DNA from: Psychromonas marina
Lineage (GTDB): Bacteria > Pseudomonadota > Gammaproteobacteria > Enterobacterales > Psychromonadaceae
Assembly: GCF_030161115.1 (NCBI RefSeq)
Contig: NZ_BSPQ01000005.1
Location: forward strand, 186,001 to 250,000
Direction of reading: 5' to 3'
DNA: 64,000 nt
The notes below the pieces were generated by a model, which searched no databases, was not told where the DNA came from, and was given only the letters and a program-made list of their open reading frames with translations. The position numbers and the translations under genes are program-made. This document shows positions 38,267-48,804 of this stretch, one piece after another; position 1 is the first letter of the stretch; each line of letters starts with the position of its first letter.

Positions 38267-38989
38267 CTATAAATTCTGTTCAAGAAACCCCATAAAGGTA
38301 TTCCACGATTTTTTATCTGCGACTTCTTGGTAACGCGGTGAGCCCATTACTGTAAAGGCGTGTGGTGCACCTGAATAGATCTGAATCTCGTAGTTCGCTT
38401 TAACAGCTTCAAGTTGCACCCCTAGATCAGCTACCTGTGTGAGTGGTATTGCACTATCTGCTCCGCCGTGAGCGACAAAAATAGGCGCGGTTAATTTATT
38501 ATAATTTTGTCCCTCTGGTGTAGCTAGACCACCATGAAACGTAGCATAACCTTTTACATCAGCCGCTTCTCCTGAACGAGCAAGCTCTAGTACCGCCGCA
38601 CCACCAAAGCAGTAACCCATTACGACCATCTCATCTTGGCTTAGTTTTTTAGACTCATTAATACCTGCTAAAATCAGACGACGCATCTTTTCACGATCTT
38701 TGTATAACTTACTGGTTTCCTCTTTTTTAGCTTGGGTTTCAATAGGGCGGTTACCCTTACCGTAGAGGTCTGCAGCAAAGGTGTTATAACCCTGTTCTGC
38801 AAGCATATCGGCACGTTTTACTTCGTAGTCTGTTAATCCATCCCAGTCATGAATCAACAGCACGCTACCTTTTGCTGTGCCTTGGGCTTTGGCAAAATAA
38901 CCTTGGTAATCTTGGCCATCTACTTGATAAGTAACCTGTTGTGCTGCAACGGGTAAACTAATTAATAACGCTAATGCTAGTGCTTTCAT
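38267..38989 (-). CDS. Dienelactone hydrolase family protein, exported
   Basis: A 240-residue alpha/beta hydrolase. A signal peptide (MKALALALLISLPVAAQQ, cleavage near residue 15-17) precedes the domain. The nucleophile elbow is GYCFGG (cysteine, as in dienelactone hydrolases), with a catalytic Asp in VAHGGADSAIP and a His in YSGAPHAFTVMG. The substrate is unknown; exported members of this family are common and poorly characterised. The start at 38989 follows GGAG; the ATG at 39004 has no ribosome site. Confidence 0.87.
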   Translation of the reverse strand: MKALALALLISLPVAAQQVTYQVDGQDYQGYFAKAQGTAKGSVLLIHDWDGLTDYEVKRADMLAEQGYNTFAADLYGKGNRPIETQAKKEETSKLYKDREKMRRLILAGINESKKLSQDEMVVMGYCFGGAAVLELARSGEAADVKGYATFHGGLATPEGQNYNKLTAPIFVAHGGADSAIPLTQVADLGVQLEAVKANYEIQIYSGAPHAFTVMGSPRYQEVADKKSWNTFMGFLEQNL

Positions 38990-39207
38990 TGCTAGTAACT
39001 CCATTTAGTTGTGTGAAATTTTGTTTAGCAGTATTGTGTTATATTCTTCTTAATGTTGACCGAACTGCCTGATATATAGTCATTACGTTATCCATCAGAT
39101 AAAGATCATTTATCAGGGTAAAAACATATCATAGACGCTTATTGCTATTTGATCGTTGTTTGTTGCTTGGTAGGAGTGAGCTTGTCTGTTTTAGGTGTAT
39201 GTTCCAT

Positions 39208-39248
39208 AAAATCAAATCTACTCTTATTTGAAGAGCAGATTTGATTTT
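39208..39248 (-). terminator. Terminator-like hairpin after the BamA-like outer membrane protein gene
   Basis: Arms AAAATCAAATCT-A-CTCTT and AAGAG-C-AGATTTGATTTT form an ~17-base-pair stem with one mismatch, 36 bases downstream of the stop codon. Confidence 0.7.
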
Positions 39249-39284
39249 GCAATGAATGGCCTTTGATATGTTGATAGCTGTTTA

Positions 39285-40463
39285 TTAAAATCCACTACCC
39301 ACATTAAAATAGAGCGCATTGTCATCACCACTCGATGCGATATCAGCGCCTAAATATAACCCATAACGACGTGCTATTTGGTAGCGAAAGCCAACACCGT
39401 AAGCATCAATAGAATCGGTTACATCATCGAGTTGGATTAAATCATTTTCTCTGGATGTTGTCGTAAACCCCTTTCCGTAGAAAGCGGAAACTAACCAGCG
39501 GGGAGTTATTTTATAGGTTATTTGTGATTGAATAGCTGCAACTTCATCACCTTGATAACGATAAGATGGGACGCCTCGAAGGTCTACATAAGGGCGCACG
39601 GTAGGCGGTAAAAAGGTTTCATCGCTACTGAAATATTGGTAATTACCTGCAAAAGCTAATATCCACTTTTCCGCTAATGGAATATAACCCTCACCACTAA
39701 GATCGAAATTATGATAGTTCCAATCACTGCCAATTGCGTCGTCATAAATCATATATTCTGCGCCAACGCTATAGCCGTTGGTAGGGAAAAAGATATTGTT
39801 GCGGGTATCGTAGACCGCAGTCACCCCTAAACCAGAGGTGAAAGAGTCTTCACCGAGAAAGAGTTTTAAAAAGCCATCAACTATCTCGCTGTCTGAACTT
39901 ACAGAGGATTTTGCTATAATTTGTTTCATGCCAAGCATCAACGGGGTTTGTGCAATTCTAAATTGTAATTTTTGAAAGCCGAAAATCCCCTCTGTTTCGG
40001 TATTGAATTTTAATGTTTTACCAGAGGAAAAATCATAATAGATATCTAAATTGGCTTTACCAACACCACCGCCACCGATATAGCGAATAGAATCTTTTAA
40101 CCATGAGTGTTGGTGCCCCGCAAAAGCAAACCAAGTGCCGTTTGCAGTGCCGGCCGCGCCTGCTAATGTAATGGCAGCCGGCATCAATTGTGCACCGCCG
40201 TCGAGCGAGGTTTCAGCTAATGCTTTACGCTTATCTTTATCTTCTTGGCTTTCATGCAAAAATAATCCCATTACCCCACCGCCATATCCAACAGCGGGTT
40301 CAGTAATAAGAATGGGGATGGGTAAAAAACCATAGGCATTTTCGGCAAGATGTTGGCCAATGTCGAACTGCCCATCAATGGGGTCAAAAAATGAGGCATG
40401 ACTCTGCTGAATAAAGAGCGATTGCAATAAGATGGTGGAATATAAAAATTTATTTTTTTTCAT
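39285..40463 (-). CDS. Outer-membrane beta-barrel protein, surface-antigen (BamA/D15-like)
   Basis: A 392-residue protein with a signal peptide (cleavage near QSHASF), then an N-terminal segment LPIPILITEPAVGYGGGVMG typical of D15/Bac_surface_Ag barrels. Alternating amphipathic strands follow, such as GVTAVYDTRNNIFFPTNGYSVGAE in two pieces, and the last residue is Phe (NVGSGF), the outer-membrane C-terminal signal. No POTRA domains precede the barrel. The function is unknown. Confidence 0.8.
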   Translation of the reverse strand: MKKNKFLYSTILLQSLFIQQSHASFFDPIDGQFDIGQHLAENAYGFLPIPILITEPAVGYGGGVMGLFLHESQEDKDKRKALAETSLDGGAQLMPAAITLAGAAGTANGTWFAFAGHQHSWLKDSIRYIGGGGVGKANLDIYYDFSSGKTLKFNTETEGIFGFQKLQFRIAQTPLMLGMKQIIAKSSVSSDSEIVDGFLKLFLGEDSFTSGLGVTAVYDTRNNIFFPTNGYSVGAEYMIYDDAIGSDWNYHNFDLSGEGYIPLAEKWILAFAGNYQYFSSDETFLPPTVRPYVDLRGVPSYRYQGDEVAAIQSQITYKITPRWLVSAFYGKGFTTTSRENDLIQLDDVTDSIDAYGVGFRYQIARRYGLYLGADIASSGDDNALYFNVGSGF

Positions 40464-40829
40464 TGTTTAACCTTTGATAATGAAAAGCTAATCATCTTAT
40501 ATCAAAGGAGCTAAAAAGATGATTATCCTTGCTACTTATACCGATTACAGTAAATAGCTGATCTATTTTACTGGTTAAAATAACTTACTTCTTCGTTGTA
40601 AATTTCGCAAAGGGAACAACCATTTACGTCAACTTACGCCTTGAATTAAGCTGTTTTTCCTGCGCAAAATTCAGATCACATAATTAATGTAATCGGTATT
40701 CAATTTATTGCGAACATGGTTGCAGGATTTATGGCGTATTTTTTCCTTTACGGCGTTCTGCTATCTAAGTGCCCCTGCTCACGACTTGGCCTATTTTTAT
40801 TGTATTAATTTATTATCTTCGTTGCTATT
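40464..40829. other. Gene-free stretch between the outer membrane protein gene and a LysR gene
   Basis: About 365 bases without a credible ORF or strong hairpin. It contains the promoter of the outer-membrane protein gene and the 3' end of the LysR unit. Confidence 0.4.
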
Positions 40830-41747
40830 TTAGGTGACTTCCGAAAGCTGTTGTTTAATATCTTTAACATATTCATCCACCGCGACTATAATCGACTTTC
40901 TTATTGTAAGTGTCTGTTTTGAATGTTGAGACCATAAAGAGATAGGGAATTTAAAGCCCTCTTTCATCTCATCGCAATAGACAGACTCAATATTATTGGT
41001 GCTATATTCTGATTCAGAAAGTAGTTTTGGCAATAATGCCCAGCCTAGTCCTTTTTGTACAAATTTGATGATCACCGCAAGTTCATCTATCTCTTCATGT
41101 TTTGCTGACACGAGTACTTTATCTTTCATTCCCTCATCAACAAGGGATTTAAGAACAAATTGTCTCGTGGTGCGAAAGGCTATCAGCCTCTTATCGCTTG
41201 GTAACTTCGCTATTTCACTATCTTTTTGCACAAAGGGAATAAACTCAATATGGCCAATCAGGCTTGTAGAAAGACTTTGTATCGCAGTGCTGTCGTGAAT
41301 GTTGACTAAACCAAAGTGAAAATCGCCATTCTGTAGTCCTTCTTTAATTTCTGCTTTGCCACGCTCTACAAAATTCACTCGCATCATTGGAAAGTCTTTT
41401 GCCAACTGAATCCGGATCGCTGCAAGAATTTGGTGGGGGACCATACTTGGATATGCGAAAGTGATACTTTCAAGAACACCATAAGACAAGCTCAATGCTA
41501 CATTATCAAATACACGAGCTTGTTCTAATGCTTGCTTAGCATAATGAAAAAGTAAATTACCCTCTTCAGTTGGCGCAACAGAACGGCCCAATCGCTCAAA
41601 AAGCGTGACTGCTAATTGGTCTTCTAAATTGGTAATTACTTGACCAATCGTTGTTCGATGTTTGTTTAAAGTAAGCGCTGCTTTACTAAAGGATAGTTGC
41701 TCGTAAACTGCCACGAAGGCTTGAAGTTGCTCTAGGCTAAAATGCAT
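40830..41747 (-). CDS. LysR family transcriptional regulator
   Basis: A 305-residue LysR protein. The HTH (~2-60) includes LEQLQAFVAVYEQLSFSKAA and HRTTIGQVITNLEDQLAVTLFERLG in consecutive parts, followed by a substrate-binding domain. It lies upstream of the outer-membrane protein gene and downstream of the patatin-like gene, all on the same strand, so no divergent target is evident. Ligand and regulon are unknown. Confidence 0.87.
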   Translation of the reverse strand: MHFSLEQLQAFVAVYEQLSFSKAALTLNKHRTTIGQVITNLEDQLAVTLFERLGRSVAPTEEGNLLFHYAKQALEQARVFDNVALSLSYGVLESITFAYPSMVPHQILAAIRIQLAKDFPMMRVNFVERGKAEIKEGLQNGDFHFGLVNIHDSTAIQSLSTSLIGHIEFIPFVQKDSEIAKLPSDKRLIAFRTTRQFVLKSLVDEGMKDKVLVSAKHEEIDELAVIIKFVQKGLGWALLPKLLSESEYSTNNIESVYCDEMKEGFKFPISLWSQHSKQTLTIRKSIIVAVDEYVKDIKQQLSEVT

Positions 41748-41860
41748 ATTTTCTCTTCATTTTGTTGTTATCTAGTTGTTGTTATCTTGTAGATATCAAT
41801 AGCATATCATCAACAGAGTTCAATTGCAGCGCGTCGGTTTGCATCTTTTCATTGATAATA

Positions 41861-43033
41861 CTATGGCATTTCTTTACTCCACAGCATTCCCTGTGCTGCT
41901 TTGTTGTAACCAAATCGATATAAATGTTCCATATATTCTATTTCAAACATCTGTTTCGTTTTCTTTTTTCCGTCAAAGGAGTCATCAACATAAGTAAATG
42001 AAAGGTCTAAATCGTTAAGTTCGCTAAAGTAGAGCATGCGGTATAGATCTCCGCGGGTTTGTTGCACAATCATGCCGCTTATACTTCTTGATAGTAGTGG
42101 TACGCCCTTGTCTGGTAACGTCTCATAAGGGGCTTTTAATGCGCCGTTACGCACGACATCAACCCTTGGTGGTTGTGATAAACCTAAGGCTTTATTGAGC
42201 TTGCTGTAATCCAGATTGTTGGGTTTGAAAAACATTTGGGCCGCCATACCTCCGTCGACATGCAACTCCTCGTACTGTTTTCCTTGGTAATTAACATTGA
42301 TGAACTGTGGCGGGAATACGCCAGGGATTGATGAGCTTGCCGCTAGAATTTGGTGAATTAAACTGTGTTTATTTGGCAGATCACTTTGTGCTATCTGTCC
42401 AAGGTTCCAGATCACTAACTCTTCAGAATCGAAGTGAGTGGTACCAATCAGCAATCGTCGGCCAGATTGATGCTGTTGTGCAATTTGCTCTATCATTTCA
42501 GGCGTATAAACCTGACTAATAAATTCTAATAATTCCTCTCCGCTAGTAAATGCATCTTTAATAAGCGCGTTTAAAAAATTGCGATTACCTAGCACCATCT
42601 CATCGTTGATACCCAGCATAACTCTTTTAAGTTGTGGAATATTATCACCGCCAGCAAAGACAAAAGGCGCAATTAAAGAGCCTGCGCTAATGCCGGTTAT
42701 AATGGTGTATTGCTCCAGTTGTCCACTGTCGTATAAACCATTTATGACGCCTGCACCAAATGCTCCATTAGCACCACCACCAGATAACGCTAAAATATTT
42801 AATCGTTCACCGCTTACTCGTAGTGGTGTTGTGCCATCTTTTTCTGAGAGTAAAAATTCAAATTTTTGTTCTGGCCAAAATCGAAATGGTTCCGCATCAC
42901 TATCTAAAGGCTCTGCTGCTATTGATACCTTTTTATAATTATCCTGGGTGACGCGCTTTTCTATTGTATGGGTACTGCTGCACGCGGTTAGAAACAGTGT
43001 AAAAAGTATGATTAAGTGTTGCTTGTTATTCAT
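41861..43033 (-). CDS. Patatin-like phospholipase lipoprotein
   Basis: A 390-residue lipoprotein with lipobox LTAC (Cys18). The patatin domain has the oxyanion motif GGGANGAFGAG, the nucleophile serine in GISAGS and the catalytic Asp in VDGGMAAQ, so the Ser-Asp dyad is intact. It would cleave acyl chains from (phospho)lipids in the envelope. It stands alone between two gene-free regions. Confidence 0.87.
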   Translation of the reverse strand: MNNKQHLIILFTLFLTACSSTHTIEKRVTQDNYKKVSIAAEPLDSDAEPFRFWPEQKFEFLLSEKDGTTPLRVSGERLNILALSGGGANGAFGAGVINGLYDSGQLEQYTIITGISAGSLIAPFVFAGGDNIPQLKRVMLGINDEMVLGNRNFLNALIKDAFTSGEELLEFISQVYTPEMIEQIAQQHQSGRRLLIGTTHFDSEELVIWNLGQIAQSDLPNKHSLIHQILAASSSIPGVFPPQFINVNYQGKQYEELHVDGGMAAQMFFKPNNLDYSKLNKALGLSQPPRVDVVRNGALKAPYETLPDKGVPLLSRSISGMIVQQTRGDLYRMLYFSELNDLDLSFTYVDDSFDGKKKTKQMFEIEYMEHLYRFGYNKAAQGMLWSKEMP

Positions 43034-43442
43034 CGCTATCTCTTTGTGTTTTTCACCAAACGTGCACAGTGAAGTTTGCTGTTAAAATGATGGTATTAAT
43101 GTATCAGTGTTAATCTCGAACATTCCAAAGAACTCTTTTTTGAAAACGTCAAAGGACCATGTTGATCATTCTAAAGATGATCTTAAATACAGGCTGTATT
43201 ATTCATTAGGTCACATGTTTAATGGCGAATATTTTTGAGCTGACGAATTTAATCATTCGCAGCATCATATTTAGCGCATTAAAAGCGATCCTGTTATTTT
43301 TAAGCTACTGACAAATAAAATAATAGCACCAGTTTCATATGCAGCACGAAATAGGCTTAATTTTTTTTTATCCCCCTATTTATTCATAAATAGGGGGATC
43401 GTATTAATGCAATATTTGAATGTTATTAAAATAAACCTTTGG
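43034..43442. other. Gene-free stretch with one strong palindrome
   Basis: About 400 bases without an ORF. The only clear structure is the palindrome at 43370-43399. Confidence 0.45.
43370..43399. terminator. Strong palindrome after the AspT-like gene
   Basis: A 14-base-pair perfect stem (ATCCCCCTATTTAT with ATAAATAGGGGGAT), 44 bases after the stop. The poly-T tract lies on the plus strand before the stem, so on the coding strand it is followed by A residues. That is atypical for an intrinsic terminator; it may be an mRNA-end stabiliser. Confidence 0.5.
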
Positions 43443-45158
43443 TTACATACCACCATGAAGGGTCATAATGACGACGATGATAGGACCGCATAGCGTTAAT
43501 AATATACTGGATACCGCATAGGTAACGGTAAAGGAAAATACAGGAGCTGCATTACCGCTTTTTTCTATTAACGCCGCAAAAGCTGGTTTTGCATTACGTC
43601 CGCCAGCCAAGCTTCCTAGTGCTTCAATCGGGTTCTTAATTTTTAATACGTAATAGGAGAAGAGGAAAGCAATCACTTGTGGGATAAGTGTTACTGCGGC
43701 ACCTAAAAACAGTAGTGATGTACCATGTTCTTTGATTGCATGCACAGCGTGAGGGCCTGCCTCAAGACCTATAATTGCAATGAAAACAGCAAGTCCCAGA
43801 TCACGAATAAAACTTGAAGCTGCAATCGGAAGTGTCGCGATACTTGGTTTACGATGACGTAACCAGCCGATAATTAAACCAGAGGTTAAACAGCCCGCAC
43901 CTGAGCCGATGTGAACCGGAACACCAGCCACTTTAAAGCCAATAAGGCCGATAAAAAGACCTAATACAATCCCTAATCCAAAAATAGCAAAGTCGACGGC
44001 ATATGAATACCCTATAGGTTTACCAATGTTATTTTCAACTTGACTGATATCGTGTGTGGACCCCGTTATCTCGATGATATCGTTCTTTTCTACGTTCAAC
44101 TCTGGTGTGATTTCAATCGCACAACCTTCACGCATATAATGAGTCACATAGATGCCTCTATCGGTCATTTTATTGGCAAGTTCAGTCAGTTCTTGTAACG
44201 TTTTTCCAATTAATTTTTTGTTGTTTACCAATAGTTGGCGACTTTCTTCGATAACATTAAGACCTTCAGGTATAGCAACTTCAAGGCCAATGACATTGTC
44301 TTGTAACTGATAAATAACGTCACTACGACCAGTAATGATAACCACATCATGCTCTTGAATCATTGTTGATTGGTCGCTCATAAAGGGGTGACCATCTCGC
44401 TCAACCAATTCAATACAAGCATCAATAAAAGTAATATTTACTTCACTCAGTATCATTCCGTTTAGCGTGCTGTTGGTATCTACTTTAAAAGCGCGCGTGA
44501 CAAGTGCAGTGACGGAGTTAAATTCTCCAGAAGTAAGCGCGCTTGTATTATCTGATTTTTTTTCAAAATGTAGGATCGCTTCTTTACGGATATCCCATTT
44601 CATAAATGCAGGAATAATCCATGTAATCATGATAATAGGGCCTAGCAAGCCAAATATGTAGGTAACTGCATAACCGACCGCAAGGTTATTTTGCAGCAGC
44701 TGCTTCGCACTATCTGTTAATCCACCGAGGTTGTTAATTGCATCGCCTGCGCTACCAATGATTGTGGATTGTGTTAATCCACCTGCTGCTAAACCTGCTG
44801 CTGTACCTTGGTCAAGGTCAAATATCCATGCTGCAGCGAGTACGCATAATAAACTGGAAGTTGTCATCACGATTGCAGAAAGCACAAACTTAAGGCTTTT
44901 AAAATTAAGTTCTTTGAAGAATAGCGCGCCTCCTTGATAACCGACGGCATAAATAAAGAGAGCAAAAAAGATGCTTTTTACCTCAGGATCAGTGCTCACG
45001 CCAAATTGGCCAATAATGACACCCATCAGTAATGTGCCTGCGACACTGCCTAGGGTAAATCGTCCGATGGTTATTTTGCCAATGATGTAACCGAGTGATA
45101 GGGTCATAAAAAGCGCAATAAAGGGTGATATCTCGAACAGTTGATGAATAATATTCAT
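43443..45158 (-). CDS. AspT/YidE/YbjL family transporter with two TrkA-C domains
   Basis: A 571-residue inner-membrane protein. Two hydrophobic halves (~10-185 and ~385-571) flank a soluble centre with two RCK-C/TrkA-C-like domains (~220-375). The C-terminal half has ALGSLAGGRNAKPAF, close to the motif conserved in aspartate:alanine exchangers (AspT). YidE/YbjL homologues are orphan transporters. No aspartate decarboxylase gene is adjacent, so an Asp:Ala exchange role is not supported by context; an amino or dicarboxylic acid substrate is inferred. Confidence 0.82.
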   Translation of the reverse strand: MNIIHQLFEISPFIALFMTLSLGYIIGKITIGRFTLGSVAGTLLMGVIIGQFGVSTDPEVKSIFFALFIYAVGYQGGALFFKELNFKSLKFVLSAIVMTTSSLLCVLAAAWIFDLDQGTAAGLAAGGLTQSTIIGSAGDAINNLGGLTDSAKQLLQNNLAVGYAVTYIFGLLGPIIMITWIIPAFMKWDIRKEAILHFEKKSDNTSALTSGEFNSVTALVTRAFKVDTNSTLNGMILSEVNITFIDACIELVERDGHPFMSDQSTMIQEHDVVIITGRSDVIYQLQDNVIGLEVAIPEGLNVIEESRQLLVNNKKLIGKTLQELTELANKMTDRGIYVTHYMREGCAIEITPELNVEKNDIIEITGSTHDISQVENNIGKPIGYSYAVDFAIFGLGIVLGLFIGLIGFKVAGVPVHIGSGAGCLTSGLIIGWLRHRKPSIATLPIAASSFIRDLGLAVFIAIIGLEAGPHAVHAIKEHGTSLLFLGAAVTLIPQVIAFLFSYYVLKIKNPIEALGSLAGGRNAKPAFAALIEKSGNAAPVFSFTVTYAVSSILLTLCGPIIVVIMTLHGGM

Positions 45159-45757
45159 AATTTTATTACTTTTCTCATTTTAAGTTATTATCGATGTAAA
45201 AAGAGGGCTGCAATAGGGTTGCGCTATCTCAATATTATTTCCCTTTGTAAGATTATGTTGATGAATGCATACATCGGGAATGGAAGTATATTATTTGACA
45301 AAGAGGCAAGAGGGTAATCATGCTTGATGGATCGAACCCTCCGATGTGCTTTATGCATCTTTGAAATGAACAAGTGATCGTTTTAACTTGCTGTAAATTA
45401 AAGTGAACTATATTTTTGGGGCTATTTTGTGGCTTAAAAACAAGTATTTTTCATGCTCAATCTTTGATGAAACGCCAGAATAAAAGTATTAATATCTCGT
45501 TAGCTAGCCATTAAAAATGAGGAAACTGACTATAATCATTATGCCTGATAGAGAGGTGAATGTTGGGTCATACTCATACTGCCGTTGGCGTTCATTTCAC
45601 ACCCCAAGCACTTTTCTGAAAAATATTAGCTGCACATTAATTATGTCTTAAAGGTGATTGACCACTTTGTGAGGGTTTAATCCTTCTTAAGTGATTTAGT
45701 GTCACAAGCACCTTCGTTTATTATCCTGTTATTAATTTATCAATAGGAGCACCAATA
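45159..45757. other. Gene-free stretch upstream of the first efflux cluster
   Basis: About 600 bases separating divergent units. I see no ORF with a convincing ribosome site and codon use, and no strong hairpin. It must contain promoters for the AspT-like gene and the DUF1656-MFP-FUSC operon. Confidence 0.45.
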
Positions 45758-45970
45758 ATGACAACAATGCCTCATGAGCTTATTTTTGGTGAGATTTATC
45801 TCCCTCCATTATTATTTGTAGTCGCACTCGCCTATATATTAACAAGTATTGTTAGCGCTATCAGTGTGAAATTTGGCCTGCATCGTTATATCGCAGTGCC
45901 TGCCATTGCAGAGTTAAGCATTTTAATTATTTTTACAGGCCTGATTGGTCGCTTTATTTCTATTATTTAA
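45758..45970 (+). CDS. DUF1656 family small membrane protein
   Basis: A 70-residue protein with two TM helices (~15-35 and ~48-68) and the opening PHELIFGEIYLPPLLF, typical of DUF1656/AaeX-type proteins. These regularly precede an AaeA-like membrane-fusion protein and an AaeB/FUSC-type protein, as here. It is presumably a small accessory part of the efflux complex. It starts after AGGAGC and lies ten bases before the next gene. Confidence 0.87.
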   Translation: MTTMPHELIFGEIYLPPLLFVVALAYILTSIVSAISVKFGLHRYIAVPAIAELSILIIFTGLIGRFISII

Positions 45971-45980
45971 AGGGTAAAAC

Positions 45981-46847
45981 ATGAGTAAACGTTATATAGC
46001 AACATTCATCCTCGTATTAAGCGCAGCGGTTATTCTGTTTACGCTATACCAAAACTACAATTCAGAGCCTTGGACACGAGATGCACAGGTTCGAGCTTCG
46101 ATTGTACAAATAACGCCGCGTGTTACGGGGCAGGTTATTGCCGTACATATCGATGATAATGTGAGAGTTCAGAAAGGCGACCCTTTATTTGAGATAGATG
46201 ACAGTGTTTACCTTGCGAATCTACATAAAGCAACGGCCTCTATTCAGCAAGCACAAGCTGCGTTAGACAAAGCTAAAAATGAATTACAACGCTCAGTACG
46301 CTTAGAGAAACTGACGCCGGGGGCAGTGCCTGTGCTAACACTCAATAATTTAGCTAATGCTGTGGAAACTGCGAGTGCAAATCTAGAGGTTGCTAAAGCG
46401 ACGGAAGAGGAAGCGCAGCTAAATTTAAGCTTTACAAAAATAGTCGCGCCAACTGATGGTTATATTACTAATTTTAACTTACGCGTAGGTGCACAAGTTG
46501 TTGCTAATAGTCCCGTCGTTGCACTAATCGATGAAAATAGTTTTTGGATCGAAGGCTTTTTTAAAGAGAATGACCTGCGAGGTGTAACAAGTAATGATGT
46601 GGCTCAAGTTGCATTATTGACACACGAAAATGTCCTGCTTGAGGGGTATGTTCAAAGTATCTCTTTTGGTATTGCAAAAACGGATGGAAGCACAGGTAAT
46701 AACTTGTTACCTAATGTAACCGCTAATTTTCAATGGATCCGTTTAGCTCAGCGTATCCCGGTAAAAATAAAATTAACGCATGTTCCTGATAATATTCAGC
46801 TAAGAGTTGGTATGACGGCTTCAGTAAAAATTATTACAGGTAAATAA
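45981..46847 (+). CDS. HlyD-family membrane-fusion protein (AaeA-like), copy 1
   Basis: A 288-residue periplasmic adaptor: one N-terminal TM (~5-24), a lipoyl half-motif (ITPRVTGQVIAVHIDDNVRVQKGDPLF in two parts), a short coiled-coil hairpin (~75-135), a second lipoyl half with FTKIVAPTDGYITNF, and a beta-barrel domain. It links an inner-membrane pump to an outer-membrane channel. A close paralogue lies at 54603-55472. Confidence 0.88.
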   Translation: MSKRYIATFILVLSAAVILFTLYQNYNSEPWTRDAQVRASIVQITPRVTGQVIAVHIDDNVRVQKGDPLFEIDDSVYLANLHKATASIQQAQAALDKAKNELQRSVRLEKLTPGAVPVLTLNNLANAVETASANLEVAKATEEEAQLNLSFTKIVAPTDGYITNFNLRVGAQVVANSPVVALIDENSFWIEGFFKENDLRGVTSNDVAQVALLTHENVLLEGYVQSISFGIAKTDGSTGNNLLPNVTANFQWIRLAQRIPVKIKLTHVPDNIQLRVGMTASVKIITGK

Positions 46848-46919
46848 GGGTAAATAATATAAATATCGAGCTCTATAAATGACTCGCTTGCTATTACCTA
46901 TTTTCTCAGGGGCGTAACG

Positions 46920-48314
46920 ATGCATAAAATCAGACTTAAAAATACCACTAAAGAAGCTATTAAGGTTGGCATAGCGGTTGCTAGCACCATTCTAGTTTCA
47001 TTGTGGCTCGGGTGGGATAAGTCCTACTGGTCGGCAATCACGGTATTTGTTGTTGCTGCCAACGAGACTTATTCACACTCCATTCATAAGGCACGTAATC
47101 GCTTATTAGGTACTGTGATTGGTGTTGTCGCCTCTATATTTTTATTATCTCAGTTTCCACAAGATAAGGTTTTGTTTACGCTTTTTTATACTTTATTCAT
47201 GGCATTTTCTGCGTTCATGTCAGTGCATAAGCGTTACGGTTATGCCTTCAGAACTGGCTTTGTTGTATGTGTGGTGATTGCAAGTGTGAGTGGTTTTAAT
47301 GCAGATACCAGCTTTGCATACTCAATTTTGCGTATTCAAGAAACGGTACTTGGGATTGTTGTATATAGTGTTGTATTTCGCTTTATCTGGCCAAAGAAAA
47401 CCGAAGATGTATTCTTTGAAATTATGGCGTTAAGTACACAGCATAACAGAAAAAAATTACGCTTGATTACCCATAATCAACTACAGTCTGCGACACCAGA
47501 AGTTATCAAAGACCTTGAAGAAGAGTCCATTGCACAAATTTCTCGACTTAATAAACTGGATGATATTTTAGGATTGGCATTAACCGATAGTTCACGACTT
47601 GCGTATGAAAGGGTTTATTGGCGTTTAATCGTCAAGGCGCTAATGCAATTTGAAGCGTTAATGACACAAAAAATACAAGGTGAAAAAATAGACTCGAATA
47701 TTATTGTAAAAGGCGCAAAGATTTTATCTAAGAGCTTATGTTCGCCTAAAAGCAATAATGGTGAATTAATGCGCTGGTGTGATGAGATTGAAGCCAATTA
47801 CCGTATTAAGAAAGCGCCTGTTAGTGCTTTTTCTGCACCTGTGAAGCAGCGCATAATATTTACCTGTAAAGCGGTGAGTATTTTACTGACGAGTTTAGCC
47901 TTTTGGATATATTTACCAGTACCAGGTAGCTCTATGATGCCAATGGTCGCTTCTGTTTTTGCTATTGTGCTTGCGCCAATGCCAAGTAAAGCCATCAAAT
48001 TTACGGCGATATGCACTGCTATTTGGGGAGTTTTTTTTCTCGCCGAATTTGTATTTATTATCCCGGCTTTTACAGAGGCTTGGCAGTTAGCGTTGCTATA
48101 CCTTTTTAATGGTATTTTTATCTGGAAAGTATCTGAAGCCCCATCATTGCAAATTCAGAAGTCGTTGGCGGGGAATTTATCGGTCGTACTTTGCATGGGG
48201 GCATTGCAGTCAAGCCCTAATTTCGAGATAACAACACCGTTGATGATGTTGACTGTCGTATTTATTATTCTTGGCATTATAAATTTTTACAATAAATTAT
48301 ATCGTTCTGTTTGA
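46920..48314 (+). CDS. FUSC-family efflux protein (AaeB-like), copy 1
   Basis: A 464-residue inner-membrane protein with two blocks of TM helices (~15-155 and ~310-460) separated by a soluble helical region. It has the FUSC-type opening EAIKVGIAVAST and the WDKSYWSAITVFVVAANETYS segment. AaeB exports aromatic carboxylic acids; the substrate here is unknown. It follows the HlyD-type adaptor by 72 bases and has a paralogue at 55487-56857. Confidence 0.86.
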   Translation: MHKIRLKNTTKEAIKVGIAVASTILVSLWLGWDKSYWSAITVFVVAANETYSHSIHKARNRLLGTVIGVVASIFLLSQFPQDKVLFTLFYTLFMAFSAFMSVHKRYGYAFRTGFVVCVVIASVSGFNADTSFAYSILRIQETVLGIVVYSVVFRFIWPKKTEDVFFEIMALSTQHNRKKLRLITHNQLQSATPEVIKDLEEESIAQISRLNKLDDILGLALTDSSRLAYERVYWRLIVKALMQFEALMTQKIQGEKIDSNIIVKGAKILSKSLCSPKSNNGELMRWCDEIEANYRIKKAPVSAFSAPVKQRIIFTCKAVSILLTSLAFWIYLPVPGSSMMPMVASVFAIVLAPMPSKAIKFTAICTAIWGVFFLAEFVFIIPAFTEAWQLALLYLFNGIFIWKVSEAPSLQIQKSLAGNLSVVLCMGALQSSPNFEITTPLMMLTVVFIILGIINFYNKLYRSV

Positions 48315-48804
48315 TTTTTAAAATAATCTGCACTGCAATCGACTTCATTAATCGAATATCATCGCTAACTGGTTTTTCTCGCAAAAGTATCAGTTAGTGA
48401 TGACTGTTTTGCCATGGTGTATAAAGCCCAAAATTACAACATTCTCATATCATTGCTAACGTTTATATCTATCGGTCTGGCTTTTGTAAGTTTTTATCAG
48501 AAACTATCCCCTCTGTTCACTAATTCTTGCATTATCACTTGTTTGTGATTAATATTTCATGTTTTTTGTTGGCAATACGGTGTAATTGTCTGATAATTAG
48601 GTGCTATAGGCTTTGTTCTAGCAAGGTTAGTTATTTTTCAAACGCCTAGGTTATTTACATTGAGAAACTAAAATGCAAAGCAGTTGATGCTTGTTATTTG
48701 TACATTTATGTTAAACCTGCCTGCTTAGGGGCGTCGTGGCCAGTAAAGCTTAAGCAGATAACACAATAATGACGACAAGCTAAATTCTGAGAAGATAATA
48801 AAAA
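48315..48804. other. Gene-free stretch upstream of the envelope cassette
   Basis: About 490 bases without a supportable ORF or strong terminator. It likely contains the promoter of the outer-membrane protein gene that follows. Confidence 0.4.

Noticed and set aside
45519-45660. Short ORF (about 43 codons) upstream of the DUF1656 gene
   Set aside because: No ribosome site, unusual composition and no recognisable pattern.
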